From NCBI GenBank assembly GCA_003278305.1, contig QCFU01000010.1, positions 1 to 53,306 on the forward strand: a DNA stretch of 53,306 nucleotides, in the 5' to 3' direction. Shown piece after piece: positions 18,790-28,743 of the stretch. Every line of letters begins with the position of its first letter. Within the stretch, counting starts at the first letter, position 1. This stretch comes from Prochlorococcus sp. AG-363-M21. Its GTDB lineage: Bacteria; Cyanobacteriota; Cyanobacteriia; PCC-6307; Cyanobiaceae. A program made the position numbers and the translations under genes. The notes under the pieces were generated by a model. That model had not been told where the DNA came from. It made no database searches and saw only the letters and a list, made by a program, of their open reading frames with translations.

Positions 18790-19974
18790 ATGTCGCAATT
18801 GGAAACGCGAACGGAGCCAATGGTGGTAAATTTTGGCCCACATCATCCATCAATGCATGGTGTTCTGCGTTTAGTAGTCACACTTGATGGAGAAGATGTG
18901 GTCGATTGTGAACCAGTGATTGGCTATCTGCATCGTGGGATGGAAAAAATTGCTGAAAACCGAACAAATGTAATGTTTGTTCCTTATGTGAGTCGGATGG
19001 ATTATGCGGCTGGAATGTTTTATGAAGCAATTGTAGTCAATGCCCCAGAACGTTTAGCAAATATTTCTGTACCAAAGAGAGCTAGTTATATTCGTGTTTT
19101 GATGTTGGAGTTGAATCGTATTGCTAATCATCTTTTATGGCTTGGCCCTTTTTTGGCAGATGTAGGTGCTCAAACACCATTTTTCTATATTTTCCGTGAA
19201 CGTGAGATGATTTATGACTTGTGGGAAGCTGCTACTGGTCAACGATTAATTAATAATAATTACTTCCGTATAGGAGGAGTGGCTTGTGATTTGCCATGGG
19301 GTTGGTTGGATAAATGTAAGGATTTCTGCAAATGGTTTGGTCCAAAAATAGATGAATACGAAAAATTAATAACAAATAATCCAATCTTTCGACGCAGAAT
19401 AGAAGGTTTAGGTTCTATAAGCCGAGATCAGGCTATTAATTGGAGCTTGTCTGGTCCAATGCTTCGTGCTTCTGGTGTGGCATGGGATTTAAGAAAAGTA
19501 GATCATTATGAGTGTTATGACGACTTCGCCTGGGATATTGCGTGTGAAAAAGAAGGAGACTGCTATGCCCGCTATCGAGTTAGAATTGAAGAAATGAGGC
19601 AATCATTAAAGATATTAGAACAAGCTTGTGACATGATTCCTGGTGGTCCAACAGAAAATATCGAGGCAGTGCGTATGGCTAAAGATAAGAGCCATCCTTT
19701 TACAGGCTTTGACTATCAATACGTTGCCAAGAAAGTTGCGCCAACATTTAAGATCCCTAAGGGAGAGCTATATACTCGACTTGAATCTGGTAAAGGAGAA
19801 ATTGGGGTTTTTATTCAAGGCTCTAACGAAGTTACTCCATGGAGGTTCAAAATACGTGCTGCAGATTTAAATAACCTGCAAATTCTTCCTCATATTTTGA
19901 AAGGTGCAAAAGTTGCAGATATAATGGCAATACTTGGATCTATAGACGTCATTATGGGTTCAGTGGACCGCTAA
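18790..19974 (+). CDS. ndhH: NAD(P)H-quinone oxidoreductase subunit H
   Basis: NuoD-type 49-kDa subunit lining the plastoquinone site of NDH-1. Start at ATG 18790 gives the standard N-terminus '[24 protein letters not shown]' (about 394 residues); an upstream ATG at 18778 would add four. The quinone-site His pair in 'GPHHPSMHG', '[11 protein letters not shown]' and '[16 protein letters not shown]' are intact. It is apart from the ndhA-I-G-E group, as is usual in cyanobacteria. menI follows after four bases, suggesting co-translation. Confidence 0.96.
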   Translation: MSQLETRTEPMVVNFGPHHPSMHGVLRLVVTLDGEDVVDCEPVIGYLHRGMEKIAENRTNVMFVPYVSRMDYAAGMFYEAIVVNAPERLANISVPKRASYIRVLMLELNRIANHLLWLGPFLADVGAQTPFFYIFREREMIYDLWEAATGQRLINNNYFRIGGVACDLPWGWLDKCKDFCKWFGPKIDEYEKLITNNPIFRRRIEGLGSISRDQAINWSLSGPMLRASGVAWDLRKVDHYECYDDFAWDIACEKEGDCYARYRVRIEEMRQSLKILEQACDMIPGGPTENIEAVRMAKDKSHPFTGFDYQYVAKKVAPTFKIPKGELYTRLESGKGEIGVFIQGSNEVTPWRFKIRAADLNNLQILPHILKGAKVADIMAILGSIDVIMGSVDR

Positions 19975-19978
19975 TTAA

Positions 19979-20455
19979 TTGACGTATCTAAATCCTGAGG
20001 CGTGGCTTAATTTGAATAGAGTTGTTCGCTTTGGCGATACAGATGCTGCAGGTGTTATGCATTTTCTTCAACTCTTCCGATGGTGTCATGAAGCTTGGGA
20101 AGAAAGTCTTGAAATTTATGGTCTTGAAGCTTCGTCAATTTTCCCGCAAACCAATTTTCAAAAAGATGATGCTAAAGATTTAATTGGATTGCCAATAGTA
20201 CATTGCCATGCTGATTTTTTAAGACCATTACATAATGGTGATTATGTCGACATTGAGTTGAGACCAGAAAAGCTAGAAAGAGGCAGATTCCAGATTGAAT
20301 TTAATTTTAAGAAGAATAATACAAAAGTAGCCAAAGGACTGATTAGACATCAAGCAATTAATTCTCATACAAGGAAGTGTTGTTTGTTGCCAGATGAAAT
20401 TACTTTGTGGCTTGAAGCCTCATCAGTCACTAGAGGTATAACTACTTGTAATTAG
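19979..20455 (+). CDS. menI: 1,4-dihydroxy-2-naphthoyl-CoA hydrolase
   Basis: Hotdog-fold thioesterase that releases 1,4-dihydroxy-2-naphthoate in phylloquinone synthesis. The diagnostic motif 'VVRFGDTDAAGVMHFLQLFRWCHEAWEE' is present, with the likely catalytic Asp22. The start must be the TTG at 19979: the preceding in-frame codon is TAA, there is no Met until residue 27, and the family N-terminus 'LNPEAWLNLNR' is included only from this codon. It begins four bases after the ndhH stop, so it is probably translated by re-initiation. MenI ends the substrate side begun by MenE/MenC nearby. Confidence 0.9.
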   Translation: MTYLNPEAWLNLNRVVRFGDTDAAGVMHFLQLFRWCHEAWEESLEIYGLEASSIFPQTNFQKDDAKDLIGLPIVHCHADFLRPLHNGDYVDIELRPEKLERGRFQIEFNFKKNNTKVAKGLIRHQAINSHTRKCCLLPDEITLWLEASSVTRGITTCN

Positions 20456-20473
20456 ATCAATTGATTTGATCAT

Positions 20474-21715
20474 TTAGTCATCTTGCGTGAGCTTATGTTT
20501 TACCCATGATTCCCATTTGGCTAATTCCCATTTGCCTACATCATTCCTTGTAAGTTGAGGGCAATTCAGCCATCTAATTGGCTGTTCATGAGATGGCCAA
20601 CTTTTAACAAAGTCTTTTAGGTTATCTAATAATTCAGATACATTGATTGTTTCAGTATTGCACAATTGAATTAAAGCAACCATCCTTTGACCCCATTCAG
20701 AATCATCGACTTTAATTAACAAGAGTTCTTTAACAGGGAATTTAGCTTTTTGAATAGCATTCAATAAGTTCACTTGAATTAATTCTGGATATACTATTTC
20801 TCCTCCAGAATTAATAGCAGTATCTACTCTCCCAATAATTGTTAACTCTTTATTGCCTTTAACGTCAACTAACTCTGCGATATCTGCAGATGCCCACCAC
20901 CCATCTACTTTAATAATTGATTGTACTTTTTCATTGATTACATTACCTATAGCTAATCTGGGAGTTTTGATTTCTAATCTTTGATTTTTCCCTAGACGTA
21001 ATTGGACATCTTTTAAACAGCTTCCATGGCTGTTAATTCCAGACAAAAATTTTTCTGGACTAAGTGCAGTCACCATTGCTGTGGTCTCAGTTGTGCCATA
21101 ACAAGGCGCTAATCGGATCTCTGATTTTCGTGCAAGTGAGGCAAGCGTTATCGGTAATAATGCTCCTCCTACCCAAACAACAGAGAATGATTGTAGCCAT
21201 CTTATCCCTGCTGGATCTTTTAATAACCGACTGAGTTGAGTAGGGACTAATGATGTGATTTTAGGAGTATTTGTTCCATATGTTGAGTTGATAGATATTC
21301 TTTCGAGTTCCTCAGGATGCCTCATTACTTTAGGTGATATAGATATATATTGAGCATTCCAACAGTGACTTCGCCACCATGGCATAAGTCCACTGATGTG
21401 ATTGAGTGGCAAACAATTATAGATTTGACATTGTTGACTGTCTAAACCTAGCGAGTTGAGCCATTCCTTTGAAGCTAATGCTGATTTATTTAAATGACTA
21501 CATGGGATTAGACATTTATGTGCTCTTCCTGTACTACCGCCACTATTAATGATAAAACCCGGTCCTTGAGGCAATTGCTTGTAAGAAGGGAATACCTCTT
21601 TGTTGTTTTTGGAGAGTAAATGGATCCAAGTTTTGTTAGTTAATTCAAATTCTATTTGTTGAAGGATTTCTTCTGTTTTTTCAGGGTCACAAATGATTGA
21701 ACAAATTTTTTTCAT
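20474..21715 (-). CDS. menE: o-Succinylbenzoate-CoA ligase
   Basis: AMP-forming ligase activating o-succinylbenzoate in phylloquinone synthesis. The adenylation core 'GFIINSGGSTGRAHKCLIP' (P-loop), 'LAPCYGTTETTAMV' and 'GWWASADIAELVD' can be followed, then a C-terminal lid with the 'LTRNDVGKWE' Lys region. Start set at ATG 21715 since it forms an ATGA overlap with the menC stop; an ATG at 21727 is also possible. About 413 residues. Third gene in the menA-menC-menE run. Confidence 0.9.
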   Translation of the reverse strand: MKKICSIICDPEKTEEILQQIEFELTNKTWIHLLSKNNKEVFPSYKQLPQGPGFIINSGGSTGRAHKCLIPCSHLNKSALASKEWLNSLGLDSQQCQIYNCLPLNHISGLMPWWRSHCWNAQYISISPKVMRHPEELERISINSTYGTNTPKITSLVPTQLSRLLKDPAGIRWLQSFSVVWVGGALLPITLASLARKSEIRLAPCYGTTETTAMVTALSPEKFLSGINSHGSCLKDVQLRLGKNQRLEIKTPRLAIGNVINEKVQSIIKVDGWWASADIAELVDVKGNKELTIIGRVDTAINSGGEIVYPELIQVNLLNAIQKAKFPVKELLLIKVDDSEWGQRMVALIQLCNTETINVSELLDNLKDFVKSWPSHEQPIRWLNCPQLTRNDVGKWELAKWESWVKHKLTQDD

Positions 21716-22680
21716 GCTGCATTCCATACAGATATTGGATGATCACTAAAAAGAGGAGTATTTGGACACCAACCAGGGCCAAGGCCAGGGGCAGTAGGCG
21801 TTGGCCCTTGCTGTTGCAAAGTCGCTAAATATTGCGTCCACCGCCTGCCTATTCCTGTTTCAAAGGATGAGCTGATCACTCGATAGCCCACTTTGTCATT
21901 TAATTCTTTTAAAAGTTGTCTGGGGTCTCCTTCTAGCAAAGGTTTGCGTATTTGCCAGCTTTTCCATGTTTGTCTTAATACTGGATAGTCAATAAGTGAT
22001 TCATCTAAAGCGATTGGTATTTGTTTAGATAACATGGTCATTCCCTCAAGATCACTTGAAGAAAGTGGCTGTTCAATCCATTCCAATTTTGATTCATTAA
22101 CTAAATAATCAACCCAATCTTTTGCAGTTTTGCGATCCCATCCGGCATTAGGGTCGATTCTTAACCGAGCTTTGCTGGGTAAACGATTTAGTATTTTATC
22201 GAGAAGCTTTTTTTCTATTTCATTAGGAAGACAAGCTACTTTCCACTTAAAAGTTATATTTTCATCTTTAGCACTTTGTTCATTAAGTTTAGATTCTAGA
22301 ACTGAGATTAGAGAATCATCAGTTGGAAGAAGGAATGCTGATTCAAGCCAAGTCGATGAGTTATTATTTATATCGAGATCAATTAATGACTCAATTTCGG
22401 CTAGTGCAGCACCAATGCCAAAGGCAAATGCACCCGATGATTTTAATAGCTTTACTTCTAATTGTCTTTTAGAAAGTTTTTTCTCTAAATTATTTAGTAA
22501 GTTTTCACATTCACTCATTTCATGCTGATTAAGTGGAGCTATTTCCCCCCAGCCATTTTTGCCAGTCTCATCTTGAACATTTAATAGCCAACCTTCTTTT
22601 TTATTTATGATCCCTTTGGATGTATTTAAAGGCTTTACAAGCTCAAAAGAAAATGGCTTTATTTCAAGAGATAGTTCCAT
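21712..22680 (-). CDS. menC: o-Succinylbenzoate synthase
   Basis: Enolase-superfamily enzyme dehydrating SHCHC to o-succinylbenzoate. The base pair K-x-K is in 'FKWKVAC' near residue 145; the metal ligands follow as Asp in 'RIDPNAGW', Glu in 'LEWIEQPL' and Asp in 'IALDESL'. Its C-terminus keeps 'SSSFETGIGRRW'. 322 residues. It lies 13 bases after menA and overlaps menE by four bases, so the three are one transcription unit. Confidence 0.9.
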   Translation of the reverse strand: MELSLEIKPFSFELVKPLNTSKGIINKKEGWLLNVQDETGKNGWGEIAPLNQHEMSECENLLNNLEKKLSKRQLEVKLLKSSGAFAFGIGAALAEIESLIDLDINNNSSTWLESAFLLPTDDSLISVLESKLNEQSAKDENITFKWKVACLPNEIEKKLLDKILNRLPSKARLRIDPNAGWDRKTAKDWVDYLVNESKLEWIEQPLSSSDLEGMTMLSKQIPIALDESLIDYPVLRQTWKSWQIRKPLLEGDPRQLLKELNDKVGYRVISSSFETGIGRRWTQYLATLQQQGPTPTAPGLGPGWCPNTPLFSDHPISVWNAA

Positions 22681-22693
22681 TAAAGAATTTTTA

Positions 22694-23656
22694 TTAAATC
22701 CAATTTAATAATATTGGAAGAATAATAAGACCTATACTTAGACCTAAACCATTTAAGGTTTGAAACCTTAAGGCTAAGAACTTGCTCTCACTAATTAATG
22801 ATGGATTATTATGATGCTTTGTAAGCAAATTTATTAAAGCAATTCCAGATGGCAAACAAATATATGAAAGTAATGTTGTAATGGGCCAATCTCCGTGAAT
22901 GATTGGTAGTAACTCTAAAGTTAAAGTTATCAAAATAAACCATGGGATTAAACCAGCTGCATTTTTAGTACCAATTCGTACTAATAAAGTTTTTTTGCCA
23001 TTAGCAGCATCTTCGACAACCTGGTGAAAATGAGAGCAAAAGAGAACTAGTGTTGTTGCAAGTGCTGGGCCTGAGCCTAGTGTAAAGGCTGTCTTCCAAG
23101 GTACTGTCGCAGCACTTTCTATCTTTGAAGATAAAACTAATAATGCGGCAGCAGTAGCAAGAGGTCCAAAAGCAAAAAAACACAACAGTTCTCCTAAGCC
23201 TTTATATCCCAATCTAAAAGGCGGCCCTTGATATAGGTAACCAAGAATGCAACATCCAAACACTAGAAAAAAAACTTTGGTATTACTATTAAATGCAAGT
23301 ATGAGAATTAGTATTAGTCCTATTAATAGAACTAGATAGGCCAAAGTTCTTATCAATCTTTTGTTCCCAGTCAGAGCGACAACAGAATGGAATTTGAATT
23401 CATCTACTCCTGTATCTGCATCAAAAAGGTCATTTGTAAGATTTTCCCAAATCAAAAGCAAAATTGATGCAGTAAGAAAACCAACTAATTGATTTATACG
23501 AAGTACTTCTCCTGCATTTATTTTCCAAGCTGCAGCTATGAGAACTGGCATTACAGCTACAGAATATAAAGGCCATTTAATTGCTTTTTTCCAAAGCACA
23601 GCTTTGGTGCTTTTACTTGTTGGATGAATTGATGCAACAGCATTTTTTTCTTGCAT
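22694..23656 (-). CDS. menA: 1,4-dihydroxy-2-naphthoate phytyltransferase
   Basis: UbiA-type membrane prenyltransferase that adds the phytyl chain to dihydroxynaphthoate, making the precursor of phylloquinone, the A1 cofactor of photosystem I. About eight to nine hydrophobic helices are visible, with the first prenyl-diphosphate/Mg motif 'NLTNDLFDADTGVDE' and a second acidic region near 'VEDAANGKKTLLVRIG'. 320 residues. Heads menA-menC-menE, divergent from menF across 78 bases. Confidence 0.93.
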   Translation of the reverse strand: MQEKNAVASIHPTSKSTKAVLWKKAIKWPLYSVAVMPVLIAAAWKINAGEVLRINQLVGFLTASILLLIWENLTNDLFDADTGVDEFKFHSVVALTGNKRLIRTLAYLVLLIGLILILILAFNSNTKVFFLVFGCCILGYLYQGPPFRLGYKGLGELLCFFAFGPLATAAALLVLSSKIESAATVPWKTAFTLGSGPALATTLVLFCSHFHQVVEDAANGKKTLLVRIGTKNAAGLIPWFILITLTLELLPIIHGDWPITTLLSYICLPSGIALINLLTKHHNNPSLISESKFLALRFQTLNGLGLSIGLIILPILLNWI

Positions 23657-23734
23657 TGGATTTGACCTACCTGCTCTTAACCTGAGTACGGTTGATAAAT
23701 TGATTGGTTTCTTTGATCATTGCCTCATTTGGGT

Positions 23735-25138
23735 ATGAAGTTTGACTCAAACTTTAGTGAAATTCTGCAAGCTTCTAGAAAGAGTTGGATTTCTAGGAAG
23801 GTTGATGAATGTGTTTTGAGCTTGGCGTTGCCCATAAAAACTATTGATCCTTTGAAGCATTTTCCTGTAATTGCTGATCAGCAACAATTTAGCTTTCTCT
23901 GGGACCTCGCTCCTGATGTTTGTATTGCTGCATCTGGTAAATGCCAAAGCTTTGAATTAATTGGTCAAAGAAGGTTTGAACTGTCTCAACGTTTTGTTCA
24001 TGAAACATTTGCGCGATTGATTGATGTTGTACCTGAAGCTCCAATGCAATCTAAGCCGAAAATTTTATTTGCGTTTACATTTTTTGAGCAAAATTCTGAA
24101 ATCAATAGAGATTTAGACTTTGCACCTGCAGTTCAAGCTATTCTCCCTTCTTGGCAGCTTTCTGCACAAGCAGGCAATACTTGGCTTCGATTAAATGCAG
24201 TTGTATCTCAAGAGTCTAATGTTCGAGAATTTGCAGAAAAAATTTGGTTGATGCGCGAAAAACTGTCTAATTTTCTATGCTCTGATGTTTCTTTCTCAGA
24301 GGAATCGTCTTTATCCATAAAAAGTTCACAAGATTGGGAAAGTAAATATCGCTTATCTCTTGCTCAAGGTATTGATTTGGTTAATTCTGGTCAGCTTGAG
24401 AAACTTGTTCTTGCTGTTAGGCAATCAATTGTTCTTAATAAACCTTTAAATCCATTAGCAATATTAGCGTCTCTTCGAAATCACCAAAAATATAGTTGTC
24501 GTTTTCTTTGGCAACGCTCCAAAGAGGAATCTTTTTTTGGGGCTTCCCCTGAACGTCTACTAAGTCTTCGACAGAATAACATGATTACTGATGCACTTGC
24601 AGGCACTACAATTTCAGGGCCTCAAGATAGTGCTTTGTTGAGTTCTGAAAAGAATCTTCGAGAACATCAAGTAGTTATTAGTTCAATATATGATCAATTG
24701 TCTGGCTTAGGCTTATCACCTCAAAGTTCTCTACAGCCACTTTTGGCGAGGCATGGGAAATTAGTGCATTTGCATACGCCCATTTCTTCACATTTAAGTA
24801 GTCAATCTCCTTTGCAGATTTTGAATGCATTACATCCAACCCCAGCTGTAGCAGGTTTACCTAGAGAGAATGCTTTGAAATGGTTAAGGACTATTGAGCA
24901 ATTTGACAGAGGATTATATGCATCACCTATCGGATGGATGGATACAATGGATAATGCAGAATTTAGAGTTGGAATTAGATGTGGTTATGCAAGATCGAGG
25001 AATTTAGATTTAATTGCAGGAGCAGGCATAGTTAAGGGGTCTACCGTAGATGATGAATTACAAGAAGTTCGTTTAAAGTTTGCAGTTCTCAAAGATCAGA
25101 TTTTTTCTGATTCTAAATTTTCAGGACAAACTTTTTAA
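23735..25138 (+). CDS. menF: Isochorismate synthase
   Basis: Chorismate-binding enzyme making isochorismate, the first step to phylloquinone. Key segments: '[14 protein letters not shown]' , '[12 protein letters not shown]', 'ITDALAGTT' and '[38 protein letters not shown]', then '[14 protein letters not shown]' for Mg. ATG at 23735 gives about 467 residues; a TTG at 23720 is possible. It is divergent from menA-C-E, so the cluster could share a regulatory region of 78 bases. Its last 18 bases overlap the convergent gshB. menB, menD and menG-like genes are not in the window. Confidence 0.93.
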   Translation: MKFDSNFSEILQASRKSWISRKVDECVLSLALPIKTIDPLKHFPVIADQQQFSFLWDLAPDVCIAASGKCQSFELIGQRRFELSQRFVHETFARLIDVVPEAPMQSKPKILFAFTFFEQNSEINRDLDFAPAVQAILPSWQLSAQAGNTWLRLNAVVSQESNVREFAEKIWLMREKLSNFLCSDVSFSEESSLSIKSSQDWESKYRLSLAQGIDLVNSGQLEKLVLAVRQSIVLNKPLNPLAILASLRNHQKYSCRFLWQRSKEESFFGASPERLLSLRQNNMITDALAGTTISGPQDSALLSSEKNLREHQVVISSIYDQLSGLGLSPQSSLQPLLARHGKLVHLHTPISSHLSSQSPLQILNALHPTPAVAGLPRENALKWLRTIEQFDRGLYASPIGWMDTMDNAEFRVGIRCGYARSRNLDLIAGAGIVKGSTVDDELQEVRLKFAVLKDQIFSDSKFSGQTF

Positions 25139-26047
25139 GAGAATTTCTATGATTTGATCTGCTAATTTACTGTTCATAAGATTTTCAACTTCACGAATTC
25201 CAGTAGGACTAGTCACATTTATTTCGCTCAGCATTCCTCCAATTACATCAATTCCAACGAAAAACAGTCCTTCATTTCTTAGGGATGGAGCAAGCTCTTT
25301 GCAAATCTCTTTTTCTCGATTGGATAATTTAGTTGCTTCAGCTGTTCCTCCTAAAGCAAGATTGCTTCTGAAATCTCCTTCTTTAGGTTTTCGGTTTATA
25401 GCTCCTAATGGCTCACCATTAATTAGTAAAATTCTTTTATCTCCTTTTTGGACTTCTGGAAGAAATTTTTGCATCATAACTGGCAAATTTTCTTGTGATG
25501 TAACTAGCTCTAAGAGTGCTTGAATACCTGGCGAATTGTTGGCAATGCGAATAACACCTTGTCCTCCTTTCCCTCCTAGAGGCTTTAGGACCACTTCACC
25601 ATTCTCTTCTGCAAATTTTTTTAGTTCATCAACTCTGCTGGCAACCAGTGTGGGAGCCATTAACTGACTAAACCTTAATGCTCCTAACTTTTCATTCCAT
25701 GCTCTGAGAGAAGAAGCTTTGTTAAGAACCAGTACACCCTCACGCTCTGCTACTTCAAGTAAATGAGTTGCATATAAAAACGCTTCATCTACTGGCGGAT
25801 CTTTGCGCATCCAAATGCAAGCAAATTGGTTCAGTGAAATGTTCTGAGGCTTTTCTGCAGTAATCCAAGGTGATGGGATTACTTTGCGAGCAATAACACC
25901 TGCTTTATTACCATTTGCTTGAAGATCTGCTGGGGTACAAACCCATACTTCAATGGAAGCACGATATGCTGCTTCCATAAGTGCTGCCGATGAATCTTTT
26001 TCAGGGTTGATGTACTTGATTGGATCAAGCACAAATAATTGCTTCAT
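25121..26047 (-). CDS. gshB: Glutathione synthetase
   Basis: ATP-grasp ligase joining gamma-glutamylcysteine and glycine. Seen: N-terminal '[24 protein letters not shown]', '[20 protein letters not shown]', ATP loop '[14 protein letters not shown]', '[17 protein letters not shown]' and '[26 protein letters not shown]'. 308 residues. It follows grxC by four bases on the same strand, so glutathione synthesis and a glutathione-using enzyme form one small operon. Confidence 0.96.
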   Translation of the reverse strand: MKQLFVLDPIKYINPEKDSSAALMEAAYRASIEVWVCTPADLQANGNKAGVIARKVIPSPWITAEKPQNISLNQFACIWMRKDPPVDEAFLYATHLLEVAEREGVLVLNKASSLRAWNEKLGALRFSQLMAPTLVASRVDELKKFAEENGEVVLKPLGGKGGQGVIRIANNSPGIQALLELVTSQENLPVMMQKFLPEVQKGDKRILLINGEPLGAINRKPKEGDFRSNLALGGTAEATKLSNREKEICKELAPSLRNEGLFFVGIDVIGGMLSEINVTSPTGIREVENLMNSKLADQIIEILLKSLS

Positions 26048-26051
26048 TTGT

Positions 26052-26309
26052 TTAGGTACTCAATAATTCATCAAGTTGTTGTGTCTCTTCAAGTTCATAT
26101 AGCTCGCTGCAACCACCAATGCCTTGTTGATTAATAAAAATTTGGGGAAGTGTTGTTCTCCCATCGGCTCTTAGAGTCATTGCATTTCGAGCATCTTGAT
26201 CTCCGTCAATAGCATATTCTGTATATGGGATGCCTTTTTTTGTTAATAAAGCTTTTGCTCTAATACAAAATGGACAGTATGCCCATGTATAGATTTCAAC
26301 TTTGTTCAT
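26052..26309 (-). CDS. grxC: Glutaredoxin 3
   Basis: 85-residue glutaredoxin with the dithiol active site C-P-F-C ('[13 protein letters not shown]') near residue 12, cis-Pro in 'TTLPQIFIN' and the glutathione-binding '[10 protein letters not shown]'. Reduces disulfides or mixed glutathione disulfides. First gene of the grxC-gshB pair, divergent from prfB. Confidence 0.96.
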   Translation of the reverse strand: MNKVEIYTWAYCPFCIRAKALLTKKGIPYTEYAIDGDQDARNAMTLRADGRTTLPQIFINQQGIGGCSELYELEETQQLDELLST

Positions 26310-26390
26310 AAATCAAGAATTTATTTAATCATTATTTTATGTGAGGTCCTTCAACTGATAGTTTCATAGGAATAGTTTCTTTTTTAAGAA

Positions 26391-27519
26391 TTGTTAGATT
26401 TAACTGAGTTTAAAAGAGATCTTTCTCTATTGCATGATCGTCTGAGCAAAGCTCAGGAGTGTCTTTGACGTACCTGTTTTAAATGCTCGTCAATCAGATC
26501 TTGAACAAATTGTATCTCAGCCAGATTTTTGGAATGATCAGAATAATGCTCAGCAATTGATGAGGCAGTTAGATGATGTTAAAGATCAATTGAAGAAATT
26601 ATCTTATTGGAATAATTTATTAAAAGATGCTGAGGCATCCTTAGAATTGTTTGAATTTGAACCAGATGAAGAAATTATTACAGAAGCAAAATCTGGATTA
26701 GATCAATTAAGGATAGATTTGGACTTTTGGGAAGTAGAAAGATTATTAAGTGGACCTTATGACAAGAAAGGTGCAGTTTTATCTATTAATGCAGGTGCTG
26801 GCGGAACTGATGCGCAAGATTGGGCTCAAATGATTTTACGTATGTACACTCGCTGGGCAGAAGACCATGGAATGAAGGTTACAGTTGATGAGTTGTCTGA
26901 AGGTGAAGAGGCTGGTATAAAAAGTGCCACAGTTGAGATTGAAGGCAAATATGCATATGGATATTTGCAAAATGAAAAAGGGACGCATCGCTTGGTTCGC
27001 ATTTCTCCTTTTAATGCAAATGGGAAGAGGCAAACAAGTTTTGTAGGTGTAGAAGTGATGCCAAAATTAGATGAAGAGGTTGAATTAGATATTCCTGAAA
27101 AAGATTTAGAAATTACTACAAGTCGATCAGGGGGAGCAGGAGGGCAAAATGTAAATAAAGTGGAGACGGCTGTTCGGATTCTTCATGTTCCAACTGGTTT
27201 AGCTGTTAGATGTACTCAAGAGCGTTCTCAGCTTCAGAACAAAGAGAAAGCGTTGACATTACTTAAAGCTAAGTTAATGATTATCGCTAAGGAACAACGT
27301 GCTGCGGAAATAGCTGATATCAGAGGAGATATTGTAGAAGCAGCATGGGGAAATCAAATTAGAAATTATGTTTTTCATCCATATCAAATGGTTAAGGATT
27401 TACGCACTGCTAAAGAAACAACAGATATTGAAGGAGTTATGAATGGGAAATTGGACCCATTCATTCAAGCTCTTCTTCTCCAAGGAGTAGACAACTTAGA
27501 GGATCAATTAGATAATTAG
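26391..27519 (+). CDS. prfB: Peptide chain release factor 2, with programmed +1 frameshift
   Basis: Releases peptides at UGA/UAA. Coding needs two frames: bases 26391-26465 then 26467-27519 (375 residues). The first part starts at a TTG (26391; TAA lies in frame just before it) and reads [11 protein letters not shown], as in cyanobacterial RF2. It stops at an in-frame UGA at 26466; skipping base 26466 restores the frame at GAC ([13 protein letters not shown]). The GGQ loop '[17 protein letters not shown]' is intact, as is '[12 protein letters not shown]'. Low RF2 permits the shift, so the gene regulates itself. A tiny DUF3285 gene follows after three bases. Confidence 0.95.
26455..26469 (+). 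promoter_or_regulatory. prfB programmed frameshift site
   Basis: AGGAG (26455-26459), three bases, then CTT TGA C (26463-26469). This is the known arrangement in which an internal Shine-Dalgarno pairs with the ribosome and CTT slips forward one base over the UGA stop. Spacing and slippery codon match the textbook site; seen directly. Confidence 0.95.
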
Positions 27520-27522
27520 ATA

Positions 27523-27699
27523 ATGAGAAAAGATTCTTCTTTAAAAAATACTTCTTCGCCTAGCTTTATTAAGTTAGCTATGAGAAATATGGTAAGCAAA
27601 GGTAACCAAAGTTTAATTCATTTTGGACTTACTTTTTTTGGTTTTATTCTATTCATTGTTGTGATCGCTATTTTAGGTCGACCTAATTTGCCAGCTTAA
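27523..27699 (+). CDS. Small DUF3285-like membrane protein, 58 aa
   Basis: Short gene starting three bases after the prfB stop with ATG at 27523. A polar N-terminus is followed by 'SFIKLAMRNMVSKGNQSLIHFGL' and one transmembrane helix (about residues 34-51), ending with L-G-R-P-N-L-P-A. The 'KLAMRNMV' plus single helix pattern matches what I remember as the cyanobacterial DUF3285 family. Function is unknown. It sits between prfB and ybeY in a tight plus-strand run (15 bases to ybeY), so it is probably co-transcribed with translation genes. Confidence 0.8.
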   Translation: MRKDSSLKNTSSPSFIKLAMRNMVSKGNQSLIHFGLTFFGFILFIVVIAILGRPNLPA

Positions 27700-27714
27700 G
27701 ACGCATAAAACTTG

Positions 27715-28287
27715 ATGCTTTCACAAAATATCGATATTGACCTTGCATTTCATGAGTGTTTAGATGAGAAGCTTTTAAAAATAATTGACTCAAATACACA
27801 AAAATTGTTAATAAGCCCTCAACCTTGGATTGTTTATTTTACAAAATGGATTAAAGTTTTTCATCATAATAAGAAACTGAATTGCCCTTCTTTAGTTAGA
27901 CAAACAACTTCTTTTAGTATTGGTTTACAATTTACCGATGATTCTCATATAGCTTTAATTAATAAAAGGTGGAGGAATAAAGATTGTTCCACTGATGTCC
28001 TTTCATTTCCAGCTATTGACAATCATTTTTCTATGCAACCGGATCCAGCACTGGAATTAGGTGACATTATTGTTTCTGCTGAGACAGCACAAAGACAATC
28101 AAAAGATCAAAATCATAATTTAGATAGAGAATTAACATGGCTTGTTTGCCATGGTTTTCTTCATCTATTAGGTTGGGATCATCTTCATTCTACTAGCTTG
28201 AAAAAGATGCTTGATTTTCAAGATAAGCTGCTTAAAGTTAATACAGACTTCGCAATCAACCCTTTGAGCTGTAAAGACAAGTTATGA
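27715..28287 (+). CDS. ybeY: Endoribonuclease/rRNA maturation factor YbeY
   Basis: Zinc-dependent RNase of the UPF0054 family acting on 16S rRNA 3' end maturation and ribosome quality control. The zinc motif H-x3-H-x5-H is seen in 'CHGFLHLLGWDH'; the preceding 'NKRWRNKDCSTDVLSFPA' and 'LGDIIVSAETA' are typical. ATG at 27715 preferred to TTG at 27712. It overlaps dgkA by four bases, the usual ybeY-dgkA pair. Confidence 0.95.
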   Translation: MLSQNIDIDLAFHECLDEKLLKIIDSNTQKLLISPQPWIVYFTKWIKVFHHNKKLNCPSLVRQTTSFSIGLQFTDDSHIALINKRWRNKDCSTDVLSFPAIDNHFSMQPDPALELGDIIVSAETAQRQSKDQNHNLDRELTWLVCHGFLHLLGWDHLHSTSLKKMLDFQDKLLKVNTDFAINPLSCKDKL

Positions 28288-28733
28288 TTGATGAAAGACA
28301 AGAGTTAGAAAATAAAAATAGTTCGGTGAAGGCAAAACACCTTTCAAGAAGGAGTTCTTGGTTGATTTCTAAAGACTTACCTTCTAGTTTTAAATATGCA
28401 TCTCAAGGTGTTTTTTATGCTCTTCTAAGTCAACGAAATTTTCGTATTCATATTGTTATCGGATTCTTAGTGAGTGTTTTTTCAATATGGTTGGACTTGC
28501 CTTTTACTGAGCTTGCAATCCTAATTATTACTATTGGAGCTGTCTTGGCTCTTGAATTAGTTAATACATCTATAGAAGCAGTAGTTGATTTGACGGTTGG
28601 GAAGCAGTTTCACCCCTTAGCTCGTATTGCAAAAGATTGTGCAGCAGCTGCAGTGTTCATTGCTTCATTATGCTCTTTATTAATTGCAGGATTGTTAATT
28701 CTTCCTCCTTTTCTTGACCTTTTAGGTACTTAA
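28284..28733 (+). CDS. dgkA: Diacylglycerol (undecaprenol) kinase, DgkA family
   Basis: 149-residue membrane kinase with three helices; relatives phosphorylate diacylglycerol or undecaprenol for lipid recycling. After a 40-residue polar tail come 'FKYASQGVFYALLSQRNFRIH', the catalytic helix 'ALELVNTSIEAVVDLTVG' (conserved Glu and Asn) and 'ARIAKDCAAAAVFIASL'. The ATGA overlap with ybeY suggests coupling. Which lipid is used cannot be told. Confidence 0.92.
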   Translation: MIDERQELENKNSSVKAKHLSRRSSWLISKDLPSSFKYASQGVFYALLSQRNFRIHIVIGFLVSVFSIWLDLPFTELAILIITIGAVLALELVNTSIEAVVDLTVGKQFHPLARIAKDCAAAAVFIASLCSLLIAGLLILPPFLDLLGT

Positions 28734-28743
28734 GATTACTCAA

